Shown here in pieces: positions 1 to 8,061 of a stretch of 64,000 bases of DNA (position 1 is the stretch's first letter; the number at the start of each line of letters is the position of its first letter). A program made the translations under genes and the position numbers. Location: positions 248,001 to 312,000 of the forward strand of contig CAVZYJ010000023.1 in assembly GCA_963779485.1 (NCBI GenBank). The letters run 5' to 3'. Below the pieces are notes generated by a model. That model was not told the origin of the DNA. It worked only from the letters and a program-made list of their open reading frames with translations, and did not search any database. The stretch is from CAVVJA01 sp963779485. Lineage in GTDB: Bacteria; Actinomycetota; Actinomycetes; Mycobacteriales; Jatrophihabitantaceae.

Positions 1-227
1 CACTCCGGTCCGGCCGAGGCTTCGATATTCCACGGTCATCCAATCGGGCGCGCGGCCGCGGCCGCTGGGTGATCGGCGATCTCACCTGTCGTGATGGTGC
101 CAGATCAGGCCTACCAACGATGCCTGACGTCCCCCAGGTGGGACAGGCCTGGCCTGCCCGGCGACGATAGCGTGGAGATCGCCAGCGGACCGTAGCCACC
201 AATGGCCGGGGCAGCCGGCCGCACGAG

Positions 228-1130
228 ATGCTGGGCAGCATGCCTGACCCAACGTCCTCATCTCGTCTGTCAGTCAACGGCATCGAGATCGCCTACGAGA
301 CGATCGGTGACCGAGACGCCGAACCAGTCGTGCTGATCATGGGATTGGGCACCCAGCTCGTCGGTTGGCCGGACGAGTTCTGCGCGCAGCTGCAGACGCG
401 CGGTTTCTTCGTGGTCCGGTTCGACAACCGCGACATCGGCCTCTCGACTCACCTCGACTGGCTGCCGGTGCCGAACGTGCTCGCCGTAGCCGTTGGTCGC
501 CGGCGCCCGGCCTACCCGCTCGACGACCTGGCGACGGACACGGCTGGGCTGATCGACGCCCTCGGGCTGGGCCGGGTTCACCTCGTCGGCGCGTCGATGG
601 GCAGCTTTGTCGCTCAGCTCGTCGCGATCCGCCGACCGGATCTCGTGCGCAGCCTGACGCTGATGATGACCTCGACCGGTTACCGATGGATCGGGCGGCC
701 GACCGCGAGCGTGTTGTCGGCAACGCTCCGGCGCAAGGCGGCCATCAGCCGGGAGGAGGCGATTGCGGCCAGCGTGCGCATCTTCCGAATGATCGGATCG
801 CCAGGTTATCCGTTCGACGAGGGGATGATTCGCGAGCTGGCCGGTCGCAGCTACGACCGGGGCTACGACCAGGCCGGCCAGCGTCGTCAGCTGGGCGCCG
901 TCGCGGCCCAGACCGACCGCACCCGGCGCCTAGCTCAGCTGACCGTGCCCACGGTCGTCATGCACGGTCTGGCCGACCCGTTGGTCAACGTGTCCGGCGG
1001 TCTGGCCGTGGCCCGTGCGGTGCCGCGGGCACGATTCGTCGGATTCTCCGGGATGGGTCACGACTTGCCCCGCCTGCTCTGGCCGGCCATCGTCGCCGAG
1101 ATCGACGCCGTCGCCGCCCGCTCTCGCTGA
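228..1130 (+). CDS. alpha/beta-fold hydrolase
   Basis: This 300-residue protein is a soluble alpha/beta hydrolase. The oxyanion-side segment LIMGLGTQ (about residues 37-43) is followed by FDNRDIGLS (65-73), a signature of esterase/haloperoxidase-like members. The nucleophile elbow GASMGS puts the catalytic Ser at about 123. The acid is probably Asp250 in HGLADPL and the His is His278 in GMGHDLP, so the triad is complete. The length is normal for the family. A second ATG at 240 is an equally good start. The gene stands alone and is convergent with the MOSC gene. The substrate cannot be told from sequence. Confidence 0.88.
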   Translation: MLGSMPDPTSSSRLSVNGIEIAYETIGDRDAEPVVLIMGLGTQLVGWPDEFCAQLQTRGFFVVRFDNRDIGLSTHLDWLPVPNVLAVAVGRRRPAYPLDDLATDTAGLIDALGLGRVHLVGASMGSFVAQLVAIRRPDLVRSLTLMMTSTGYRWIGRPTASVLSATLRRKAAISREEAIAASVRIFRMIGSPGYPFDEGMIRELAGRSYDRGYDQAGQRRQLGAVAAQTDRTRRLAQLTVPTVVMHGLADPLVNVSGGLAVARAVPRARFVGFSGMGHDLPRLLWPAIVAEIDAVAARSR

Positions 1131-1164
1131 CCTTTGGCGCGGCGATGTCGCCGTCGGACAAAAG

Positions 1165-1788
1165 TCATGGCTCAGCGGGCCACTTCCGTATCGGGTCGCC
1201 CGCGCGCACCGTTCCTGAGCTGACGATTCGCGCGTTGAGGCCGCGCAGCCGCAGTTCTCGACCGACGCGGGAGTTGACGAATCGCCACGCGTCCTGGCCG
1301 AACCGCGCGGCGAACTTGGCGCAGCCAAGGTGGGGCCGGTCACTGACCTCGATGATTGCCGACCCGACCTCGAGTCGGCTGCCGGGCGGCAGGTTGGCCG
1401 GGCTCAAGTCCAGATCCACGTAAAGCTGGTCGCCGGCCAGCTTTCGCCGATCGGGCTCATTGGCCACCAAAAGGGCGGCCCGATCGTTCATCAGGGTCAG
1501 TTGCTTGTCTGGATCAGGTGATGCGTTGTCCCGGCGGCGCACCGGCCAGGTGTCGCCGACCAGGCCCGCGCCGGCCTCGAGGGTTGCCTCGTCGAGAACT
1601 TTGCGTTCACCGACGGCTGGGCGGCAGACGATCAACGCGACCGTGCCGTGATCCGACGGCGAACCGCGCACATGGCCCAGGCCGGCTTCCAGCTCGGGCC
1701 TGCTCAGCTGCTGCACGCTGCCACGATCCCATTGTCGGTGAGCGGCCGACAAACGAATAGTCGACCGGTGTCGCGCCGTCGGCGACAC
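1165..1788 (-). CDS. MOSC domain-containing protein
   Basis: The C-terminal two thirds resemble a MOSC (molybdenum cofactor sulfurase C-terminal) domain. Visible landmarks are AGLVGDTW, then LPPGSRLEVGSAIIEVSDRPH, the candidate active-site Cys in HLGCAKFAARFG, and the closing LRLRGLNARIVSSGTVRAGD. Small stand-alone MOSC proteins are thought to bind sulfur or molybdenum-cofactor compounds, but the role of this one is unknown. The first 30 or so residues look non-conserved, so translation may start further in, at a non-ATG codon. It is convergent with the upstream hydrolase. Confidence 0.7.
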   Translation of the reverse strand: MSPTARHRSTIRLSAAHRQWDRGSVQQLSRPELEAGLGHVRGSPSDHGTVALIVCRPAVGERKVLDEATLEAGAGLVGDTWPVRRRDNASPDPDKQLTLMNDRAALLVANEPDRRKLAGDQLYVDLDLSPANLPPGSRLEVGSAIIEVSDRPHLGCAKFAARFGQDAWRFVNSRVGRELRLRGLNARIVSSGTVRAGDPIRKWPAEP

Positions 1789-1846
1789 TCAGCCACAGAA
1801 CCGCCGCCACCCGGCCACATTCGCTGAGACAACTAGGCTCGCCCCC

Positions 1847-2251
1847 GTGGGGGAATTGCACCTGCAGGTCACCTCGGTGACGATCACGGCGCCGGAGCCA
1901 CTCGCGCTGGCCGGCTTCTACGCGCGCTTGCTCGATCGTCCCGTCACGTCGGAATAGGGACCGCGGACCGGCGAACCGTCGACTGCCGGCTGGGCCCAGC
2001 TGCGGTCACCGCAGGGCAGCGGCGAGCCGACCCTCAACTTCGAGTACGAGACACAGTGGACGTCGCCCGTCTGGCCGAGCGAGCCTGGAACTCAACACGC
2101 CACGCAGCACCTTGACATCAGGGTCAACGATCTCGATGCCGCCGTGGAGCATGCCATCAGCGCCGGCGCGTCGTTGGCGATGGTTCAGCCCCAGGAACGG
2201 GTGCGGGTCTGCTTCGACCCGGCCGGGCATCCGTTCTGCCTTTTCCAGTGA
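1847..2251 (+). pseudogene. VOC/glyoxalase-like gene with in-frame amber stop
   Basis: Reading from the GTG at 1847 gives a VOC-type start (VTITAPEPLALAGFYARLL) that hits TAG at 1955-1957. The same frame then stays open to TGA at 2249 and encodes the rest of a VOC domain: GWAQLRSP, then TQHATQHLDIRVNDLDAAVEHA, then CFDPAGHPFCLFQ. The beta-alpha-beta order and the closing DPAGHPFCLF are typical of glyoxalase-like proteins of about 130 residues. A single TGG to TAG change would explain the break. It is either a recent nonsense mutation or a base error. No frameshift is needed. Confidence 0.75.
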
Positions 2252-2289
2252 GGGGCGCCGGGACGGCGATCTGGTCGGTGGTCTCGTAC

Positions 2290-2496
2290 TTAGGCCAGTA
2301 GGTCACGCCGATACGCGGCGCCGCATTCGCAACCGAGAACGGTGACGCGAGTGGCGGAGGTCACCCATGAGGTGGGCTTGTCACTGCCGTGACTGCGGCT
2401 CACTTCGACCGTTCGAACTGTGGTGACGAGTGGAACTCGCGATTCCCATTCCAGCGGGATGGTGTAACTGTGCTGGTGAAACACTGGCTGGGTCAT
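2290..2496 (-). CDS. small hypothetical protein
   Basis: A 68-residue reading frame with fairly GC-rich third positions and a plausible composition, ending in a CECGAAYRRDLL tail. No Shine-Dalgarno-like sequence precedes the ATG and I do not recognise the family. It could be a chance reading frame. Confidence 0.25.
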   Translation of the reverse strand: MTQPVFHQHSYTIPLEWESRVPLVTTVRTVEVSRSHGSDKPTSWVTSATRVTVLGCECGAAYRRDLLA

Positions 2497-2961
2497 GATT
2501 CGGAGGGTACGCCTTCACCTGAGCTTTCCCCCGGGATTCGTCGCCAGCCGAAGCCTATTGGTCGCATAGCGTTTGCGATATCGATTGTTGACGCACGCAT
2601 CGCCGTCGCGATGTGCAGAGAGTTCGTGGCCTGCGCCGCACTATCCTCTTGCGCCTGCGGGGAAAGGAGGTAGGTCGGTCATCGCTGATTGTCTCCGCTA
2701 TTTCGCATCAGGCGGAAGCTCCTCGAAGAATTCGACACGTGATCTCGCGGCTTCTCTGTCCGTCGGTATTCGTGGACTCACCAATACCTCGATTGGTTCG
2801 GAATTGAAGCACGACGGCGACCGGTCGAACTGATCCGCCGGCCTCCCGTCGTGATCTTGGACTTATAGTCGCTGTGGAGCTGTAAGTCCAAGATCACGCC
2901 GCCGTGCCGCCCATAAAGCTACAGTTCGCAGCAGCCCCGCCTAGGTCGAGGAGCCGAGACG
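2497..2961. other. intergenic region, lower GC
   Basis: No convincing gene is seen. The stretch is visibly less GC-rich than its surroundings and contains AAAGGAGGT near 2661, but no good start codon follows it. The only clear structure is the palindrome at 2850-2898. Confidence 0.5.
2850..2898. repeat. dispersed 49-base palindrome, copy 1
   Basis: The left arm CGTGATCTTGGACTTA (2850-2865) is an exact inverted copy of the right arm TAAGTCCAAGATCACG (2883-2898), with 17 bases between. A G-U pair and two more pairs extend the stem to 19 bp. Copies with the same arms and the same 17-base spacing lie at 32183-32231 and 41947-41995. This copy lies upstream of the C25-type peptidase gene. Confidence 0.9.
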
Positions 2962-4533
2962 ATGCCGAGCTTGCCGGTGATCAAGGTCTTGGTGACCCAT
3001 CAGGAGGCCGCGCGCGCCAAGTACGGCCGAGCCGGCTGGACGAAGATTCGACACGCGGTGGCCGCGCTGATCAAAGCCGACCAGGCGCGCGGGATCACGA
3101 CCCGGTTGTATGCGCTGGACTCGGCTGCGGACGCGAAGAAGGTGCAGGCGCAGCCGGTGAGCGCGCCGACGGACGTAACCGCGATCAAGGCCGCGATCGA
3201 CCAGATCTCCGCGGTGTGGCAGCCCGCCTACCTCGTGCTGCTCGGTGGTCCGGATCTCGTCGGGACGGTCAGCCTCACCAATCCGTTGTGGACCGGCAAC
3301 CCGGCCGATGACCCGGATCAATTCATCGCGAGCGATCTTCCCTACGCCTGCGAAGGACCGCTGACGCTGTCGCCGGCCGACTACCGCGGTCCGACTCGGG
3401 TTGTCGGTCGGCTACCCGACCTGGTCGGCGACGCGGATCCTGGCGTGCTCATCAGCCACCTTTCCGCCGCCGCACAAGGGAAATCGTTCTTGCGCGGGTC
3501 GCCTGAGCCGGCGTTCGCGGTCAGCGCGAAGGTGTGGCAGCGCTCGACCCAGCTGTCGGTCGCTGGCCTGCCAGACGTTATCTGCGACGTGCGCACGGCG
3601 CCCCCCGACGGGCCGGCGTGGACCGCAGCGGAGATGGCGCCGGCAATCCACTTCGTCAACTGCCACGGCGCCGAGTTCGACCCGAACTGGTACGGCCAGC
3701 TCAGCCCCAACAACTGGAACCTGCCCATCGCCATCGCCGCGAGCGGGCTGCCCGGCCTGGTGGCCCGCGGTGCGGTCGTCGCCTCCGAGTGCTGCTACGG
3801 GACCTCGCATTGGCCGCCCGCCGCCGCGCACGGTCAGTCGAGTGTGGCGATGAGCTATCTGCGCGAGGGCGCGGCCGGCGTGTTTGGCGCGTCGACGGTC
3901 GCGTACGGGCCGGCCGCGTCGAACGCCTACGCGGACGTCATCTGCCGACTGTTCGTCAGCGAGGTCCTAGGCGGCGCGTCTCTGGGCCGAGCCGTCCTGG
4001 TGGCTCGGCAACAGTTCGTCCAGGCGCAGGCGTTCCTCGATCCCACGGACCTCAAGACGCTGGCTCAGTTCACCCTGTTCGGCGACCCGGCCGCGGTGCC
4101 ATTCGTGACGTCATCGCCGACTCCCGCTCTCCCCCGAGGTCGACGGCTGGCCGCGCCGAAGTCTGTGCCGACGCCGGCCACCTCTCCGGCCGTTCTCATG
4201 CGGCGAGGCCAGCTCGCGAGCGTTGGTGCCGCCTTGTTCCGATCGACGTTCGCCTGCGCCGACGTCCCGCGGCGCCGGGCCGGGCTCACGGCCAAGGCGC
4301 TCGCCACGCTGCTGGGACGCGCGCTGCCAGGCCGGATGACGATCCGCACGTTCGACGCCGGAACGCCGGCCGAGCCGCCGGCCGCCGCCCAGGCGGTCGC
4401 GCACAACGCTGACGTCACGCCGCGCGCGCACGTGGCCTACCTACCACGGGCCGGAACTCGGCCTCCGTCGTTGGTCGTCGTGCGCGAGGCCGGCGCTGAA
4501 CCAGAAGTCCGTGTCGTCGAACGGAAGTTATAA
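2962..4533 (+). CDS. C25 gingipain/caspase-like cysteine peptidase
   Basis: A 523-residue protein with the clan CD (caspase/gingipain) fold. AYLVLLGGPDLVG (about 89-101) matches the C25 core strand. FVNCHGAEF gives the catalytic His235 and VVASECCYG the Cys at 277/278. After that, the segment from YLREGAAGVFGAST to FVSEVLGGASLGRAVLVARQQF is typical of the C25 domain end. The C-terminal 150 residues are Pro/Ala-rich and not recognised. No signal peptide is visible, so a cytoplasmic role is more likely than secretion. The stop shares its last base with the ATG of the next gene (TAATG), so the two are translationally coupled. Substrate and trigger are unknown. Confidence 0.78.
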   Translation: MPSLPVIKVLVTHQEAARAKYGRAGWTKIRHAVAALIKADQARGITTRLYALDSAADAKKVQAQPVSAPTDVTAIKAAIDQISAVWQPAYLVLLGGPDLVGTVSLTNPLWTGNPADDPDQFIASDLPYACEGPLTLSPADYRGPTRVVGRLPDLVGDADPGVLISHLSAAAQGKSFLRGSPEPAFAVSAKVWQRSTQLSVAGLPDVICDVRTAPPDGPAWTAAEMAPAIHFVNCHGAEFDPNWYGQLSPNNWNLPIAIAASGLPGLVARGAVVASECCYGTSHWPPAAAHGQSSVAMSYLREGAAGVFGASTVAYGPAASNAYADVICRLFVSEVLGGASLGRAVLVARQQFVQAQAFLDPTDLKTLAQFTLFGDPAAVPFVTSSPTPALPRGRRLAAPKSVPTPATSPAVLMRRGQLASVGAALFRSTFACADVPRRRAGLTAKALATLLGRALPGRMTIRTFDAGTPAEPPAAAQAVAHNADVTPRAHVAYLPRAGTRPPSLVVVREAGAEPEVRVVERKL

Positions 4534-4772
4534 TGCAGCACGTGCGCGGCGTGGTATCCGTGCAGCGTGTGGCCCTCGGTTCCAAGAGCGAGCAGCCGGC
4601 CGTAGTGCTGCGGACCGATGAACGGAGCTGGGTGCTGCGCCGGGTCGACGGGCCGCCCTTCGGCGTCGATGACGAGCTCGCCGCCTGGGCCGGCAAGACC
4701 GTGGACGTCATTGGCTACGCGGGCAGCGGCGTGTTTCTGGTCACCCAGCGTCCTACCGAAGTGTCCGGCTGA
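4533..4772 (+). CDS. small protein coupled to the C25-like peptidase
   Basis: The 79-residue product has alternating beta-strand-like segments (VVSVQRVAL, QPAVVLRTD, SWVLRRVDGPPF, KTVDVIGYAGSGVFLV) that suggest a small beta-barrel. The start codon overlaps the peptidase stop codon, which usually means fixed stoichiometry, for example an inhibitor, chaperone or regulator of the peptidase. That role is inference from position only. I do not recognise the family. Confidence 0.6.
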   Translation: MQHVRGVVSVQRVALGSKSEQPAVVLRTDERSWVLRRVDGPPFGVDDELAAWAGKTVDVIGYAGSGVFLVTQRPTEVSG

Positions 4773-4862
4773 ATCATCGGACCGACTTGGCCGCCACCTG
4801 CGGCGAGGCGACCAGGAGCTGATCGACGGTTGCGCCTGGTTTGCCCCTTTGGGGAAGGAATC

Positions 4863-5342
4863 TCAGCCGGGCAGGTCTTCGGGTCGCTTGGCGGCGAGGT
4901 GCCCGGTGAGAAGCCCGGTGGATTGGCCCACCTCGATCAAGTAACCGTCTGGGTCTCGCAGGTAGCAGCGGATCTCTGCTCCGCGGTCGATCGGCGGCGT
5001 GAGGAAAATGGCACCTCGATCGCTCCACTGCCGATAACACGTGTCGATGTCTGCGACGCGGAGATTCATGAAGGTGGAGGTGGTGTCACCCGGCTCGTAA
5101 TTGACGACCGTAATGTCGGGCTTGTCAGGGGTGGGCGGACCGCCGGGATTCATGATGATCCAGGAGTTGGCGAGTTTGACGATGCAGGGGTTCTCCTCCA
5201 GTACGACTGTTCCGCCGAGTACTTCCGTGTAGAACGCGCGGGAGCGGGCAACCTTCCGAACTGTGATGAACAGCGTCACGAGGAAGCCCTCGGTTGGCGT
5301 CGGCAGGTTGGCGTAATCGATGCCAACGTCGTTCTCGGACAT
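4863..5342 (-). CDS. VOC family protein (glyoxalase/dioxygenase-like)
   Basis: A 159-residue single VOC module pair. FITVRKVARSRAFYTEVLGGTVV is the opening beta-alpha-beta unit. FMNLRVADIDTCYRQW starts the second, and YLRDPDGYLIEVGQS is the usual closing strand with the metal-ligand-like Glu. Such proteins bind a divalent metal and act on varied small molecules, and the substrate here is not predictable. The length is normal. It has no operon partner. Confidence 0.85.
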   Translation of the reverse strand: MSENDVGIDYANLPTPTEGFLVTLFITVRKVARSRAFYTEVLGGTVVLEENPCIVKLANSWIIMNPGGPPTPDKPDITVVNYEPGDTTSTFMNLRVADIDTCYRQWSDRGAIFLTPPIDRGAEIRCYLRDPDGYLIEVGQSTGLLTGHLAAKRPEDLPG

Positions 5343-5785
5343 ATATGTCCTTTCGATCTCGGAATCAGCGGGAGCAGGTCGCCGGCCCGGCGCTCAGGCG
5401 GGATCGTTGCAGTTCCGGTCGTCGTACCGGAGCCAAGTTCGACTGTCGCATACCTCGGGCTGGGCACGATAGGCCGCGCCCGTGCCCAATCGAAGGTAGT
5501 ACTCCCCGGCCGGCCCCAGTGCGAGTCGGGTCCTACCTGTCCCAGAAGCACATCCGGATCCTGTTGGGCCAGCCGGACCGCCAATCATCAACGGCGCACC
5601 GCAGGAAGCCCGTGAGCAATGGTGAGCAGTGAGGCAGCGAGCCGAAATGTCATGCGACAAAACGCACCACCCAGCGGTATTACCTCCGATCAGGCCTTTC
5701 TTGCCGGATCTTTCTCGCCGCGGTCGCGAAGGTGGGCGCGGCGCGGCATCGTAATGACGTGCGTGCTCACTGATTAACTGCACGG
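5343..5785. other. intergenic region
   Basis: No gene is recognised on either strand. Several open frames exist, including one on the minus strand ending near 5394 with a Cys-rich tail, but none has a family signature or a ribosome binding site I trust. It probably carries the promoters for the VOC gene (leftward) and the DUF1345 gene (rightward). Confidence 0.45.
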
Positions 5786-6454
5786 GTGAGCGATCCCGCC
5801 TCCCAGATCTCACCCCCGGCTGTTGCGGTGCGTCCGGCCTGGCGGGGGCTGTTGGTGATGGTGGTTATTGGCTTGCCGGTGGGGATAGTTACCGGCCTTT
5901 TCGCGGGATGGGGTTATGCGCCAGTCGCCGGTTGGAGCGCGGCCGCGCTGGCGTTTTGCTTGCTGGCATGGGCGAATACGAGGCACCGCGACGCGGTTGA
6001 AACCGCGACTATGGCCGCCCGCGATGACCCCTCGCCAACTGCTACCGAACTGCTCCTTCTGCTGGCGAATCTGGCTAGTCTGGCCGCCGTTGCCTACGTT
6101 TTGGTGCGAGCCCACTCGGCATATGGCGCGAGACAAGCATTTCTGGCGGCAATGGCCATCGCCAGTGTGGCGGTTTCCTGGGCGCTCGTGCACGTCCTGT
6201 ACATGTTGCGATATGCGGTGTTGTATTACTCCGGCTCCGTCGGAGGCATCGAGTTCAATCAACAGGAATTGCCCAGGTTCTCCGACTTCGCCTACACAGC
6301 TTTCACGATCGGCATGACGTATCAAGTCTCTGACACGACCTTGCAGAACAGTCAGATTCGGTCGGCCGCGCTCAAGCACGCTTTACAATCTTTTGTCTTC
6401 GGCTCGATGATCCTGGCGACCACGGTCAACCTCGTCGCTGGGCTGGCGCATTAG
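5786..6454 (+). CDS. DUF1345 family membrane protein
   Basis: A 222-residue inner-membrane protein with about five transmembrane helices (residues roughly 20-42, 48-64, 85-104, 113-136 and a last one at the C-terminus). The stretch PRFSDFAYTAFTIGMTYQVSDT is the hallmark of DUF1345 proteins. Their function is unknown. The start is the GTG at 5786. The gene is convergent with the CDF transporter, 36 bases away. Confidence 0.85.
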   Translation: MSDPASQISPPAVAVRPAWRGLLVMVVIGLPVGIVTGLFAGWGYAPVAGWSAAALAFCLLAWANTRHRDAVETATMAARDDPSPTATELLLLLANLASLAAVAYVLVRAHSAYGARQAFLAAMAIASVAVSWALVHVLYMLRYAVLYYSGSVGGIEFNQQELPRFSDFAYTAFTIGMTYQVSDTTLQNSQIRSAALKHALQSFVFGSMILATTVNLVAGLAH

Positions 6455-6490
6455 CTTCCTGTAGTTGCGGCGGAAGACTGCAACAAAGCG

Positions 6491-7528
6491 TCACGAAGAC
6501 TGAAGTGTCGGTTCGTCTGGGGCGGAGAGGCTGAGCACCGCGCCGGCAACCGCGGGTGATGCGCTGATCCTCGCTTCCAGCGCGCGCAGCCGGACAGCCA
6601 GATGCGACTCGGTGTCGTCGCCGGTCAGATCAACATCGCCGATGACCAGGACCATCCGCGGGCCGACGATCTCGAGCCGCAGATATGTCACTCGGGCGAC
6701 CTCGGGCGAGTCCATCAAGGCACGGATGGTGGCCGCACGCACTCGTGGGTCGGCCTCCTCGCCGACGAGGAACCGCCGGTTGCGGTTGATCAACATAATG
6801 GCAACCAGGGCCAGCAGTATCCCGACCAGGATGGATCCGACCGCGTCGGGAACTGAGGAACCGGTCAATTCGTGGGCAGCTAGGCCGGCCGTGGCGATGA
6901 GCAGTCCGGCCAGGGCGGCACTGTCCTCGGCAAACACTGCCCGCAGCGTCGGATCGGACGTGGCAAGCACGTGCTCGATGAGATCGCGCTGCAGCGATGT
7001 CGCTTCCCTTCTTGCCTGCCGCACCGACTGCCGGAAGGAAATCGCCTCCAGGACAAAGGAAATCGCCAGCACGACATACCCGACGATGAAGTCGGTGGCC
7101 GGCTCAGGATGACGGAGCTCCTGAATGCCGTGCGTGACGGATACCGCGGCGCCGGCGACGAACAGGCCGAGAGCAGCGAACAGAGACCAGACGTAGGCCT
7201 CCCGGCCATGACCGTATGGATGAGTGGCGTCGGGTGGGCGGCGGGCTCGCCGGTCTGCCGCCAACAGGAAGATCTCGTTGCCGGCATCTGCCCATGAGTG
7301 GGCGGCCTCGGCGACTAGTGACGCGGAGCCGGTCACCAGGGCCGCCGCCGACTTCGCCACCGCGATGAGCACATTGACGCTGAACGCGACCAGAACCGTG
7401 ACCAGACTCTCGGCCCCGTCCACCTCGCGCGGTCCTAGCACGAATCGGCTGAGATCATCCGACTCGTGGGGTACTCCCGGGCGCCTGGCGGGCCGAGGCG
7501 CCTGGCCGCCGTCATCCCTGTCTGCCAT
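6491..7528 (-). CDS. cation diffusion facilitator (CDF) transporter
   Basis: A divalent metal efflux protein of about 345 residues. The CDF core is clear: VTVLVAFSVNVLIAVAKSAAALVTGSASLVAEAAHSWADAGNE, where the HxxxD pair in AHSWADAGNE forms one half of the transport site. HPYGHGREAYVWSL and AVFAEDSAALAGLLIA follow, the latter corresponding to the second metal-site helix. The C-terminal 80 residues form the usual cytoplasmic regulatory domain. The ATG at 7528 is preferred because the preceding upstream codons encode an Arg-rich, non-conserved stretch. The gene is divergent from the GNAT gene, 44 bases away. Confidence 0.88.
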   Translation of the reverse strand: MADRDDGGQAPRPARRPGVPHESDDLSRFVLGPREVDGAESLVTVLVAFSVNVLIAVAKSAAALVTGSASLVAEAAHSWADAGNEIFLLAADRRARRPPDATHPYGHGREAYVWSLFAALGLFVAGAAVSVTHGIQELRHPEPATDFIVGYVVLAISFVLEAISFRQSVRQARREATSLQRDLIEHVLATSDPTLRAVFAEDSAALAGLLIATAGLAAHELTGSSVPDAVGSILVGILLALVAIMLINRNRRFLVGEEADPRVRAATIRALMDSPEVARVTYLRLEIVGPRMVLVIGDVDLTGDDTESHLAVRLRALEARISASPAVAGAVLSLSAPDEPTLQSS

Positions 7529-7572
7529 CAACCGATCCTGGCATTGCTCACCGCGGCTGGGACACTCTCGGC

Positions 7573-8061
7573 GTGGTGCGGATCTCGCGCGCGGTTGATA
7601 TCGATGCATCGACAGCGGCCGACATCTACCTGCGGTCGCGGCTCGCCGCCTGGCCGGAGATGCCGCACGGGATCCACTCCGACGAGGAGGTCTGCGCCTT
7701 CGTCGCGGACATCATGATCGCGCAGCGGGAGACCTGGCTGGCGTGGGACGAGGGACGGGCCGTCGGCTTGCTCGTCCTCGACGGAGCCGAGCTGGATTGG
7801 TTGTTCGTCGATCCGGACGCGCAGTCGCGTGGCGTCGGTTCGGCGCTGATCGAACACGCGAAGACGCGCCGCCCGGGCGGCCTGGTGTTGTGGGTGTTCG
7901 AGTCGAACCGGCGCGCCCAGGTGTTCTACGAACGGCACGGGTTCGTCGCCGTGGAGCGCACGGATGGCACGGGCAACGAGGAACAGGAGCCAGACATCCG
8001 ATACGCCTGGGCGGGGTTAGCCAGCGAGGCGGCCGAGACGGACGGCGGGCTGGCCGAGTAG
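7573..8061 (+). CDS. GNAT family N-acetyltransferase
   Basis: A 162-residue acetyltransferase. LDWLFVDPDAQSRGVGSALIEHAK contains the acetyl-CoA binding motif (R/Q-x-x-G-x-G/A form, SRGVGSA). LWVFESNRRAQVFYERHGFVAVERT is the typical C-terminal GNAT unit. Translation starts at GTG 7573. The last 45 bases overlap the 3' end of the convergent amine oxidase gene. The acceptor substrate is unknown. Confidence 0.87.
   Translation: MVRISRAVDIDASTAADIYLRSRLAAWPEMPHGIHSDEEVCAFVADIMIAQRETWLAWDEGRAVGLLVLDGAELDWLFVDPDAQSRGVGSALIEHAKTRRPGGLVLWVFESNRRAQVFYERHGFVAVERTDGTGNEEQEPDIRYAWAGLASEAAETDGGLAE

Noticed and set aside
2850..2898. Palindrome considered as an ordinary intrinsic terminator
   Set aside because: The same element lies between divergent genes at 41947, has no U-tract, and keeps identical arms at distant sites.
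5394..5813. Minus-strand Cys-rich frame as a gene
   Set aside because: It overlaps the DUF1345 start, lacks a ribosome binding site and matches no family I know.
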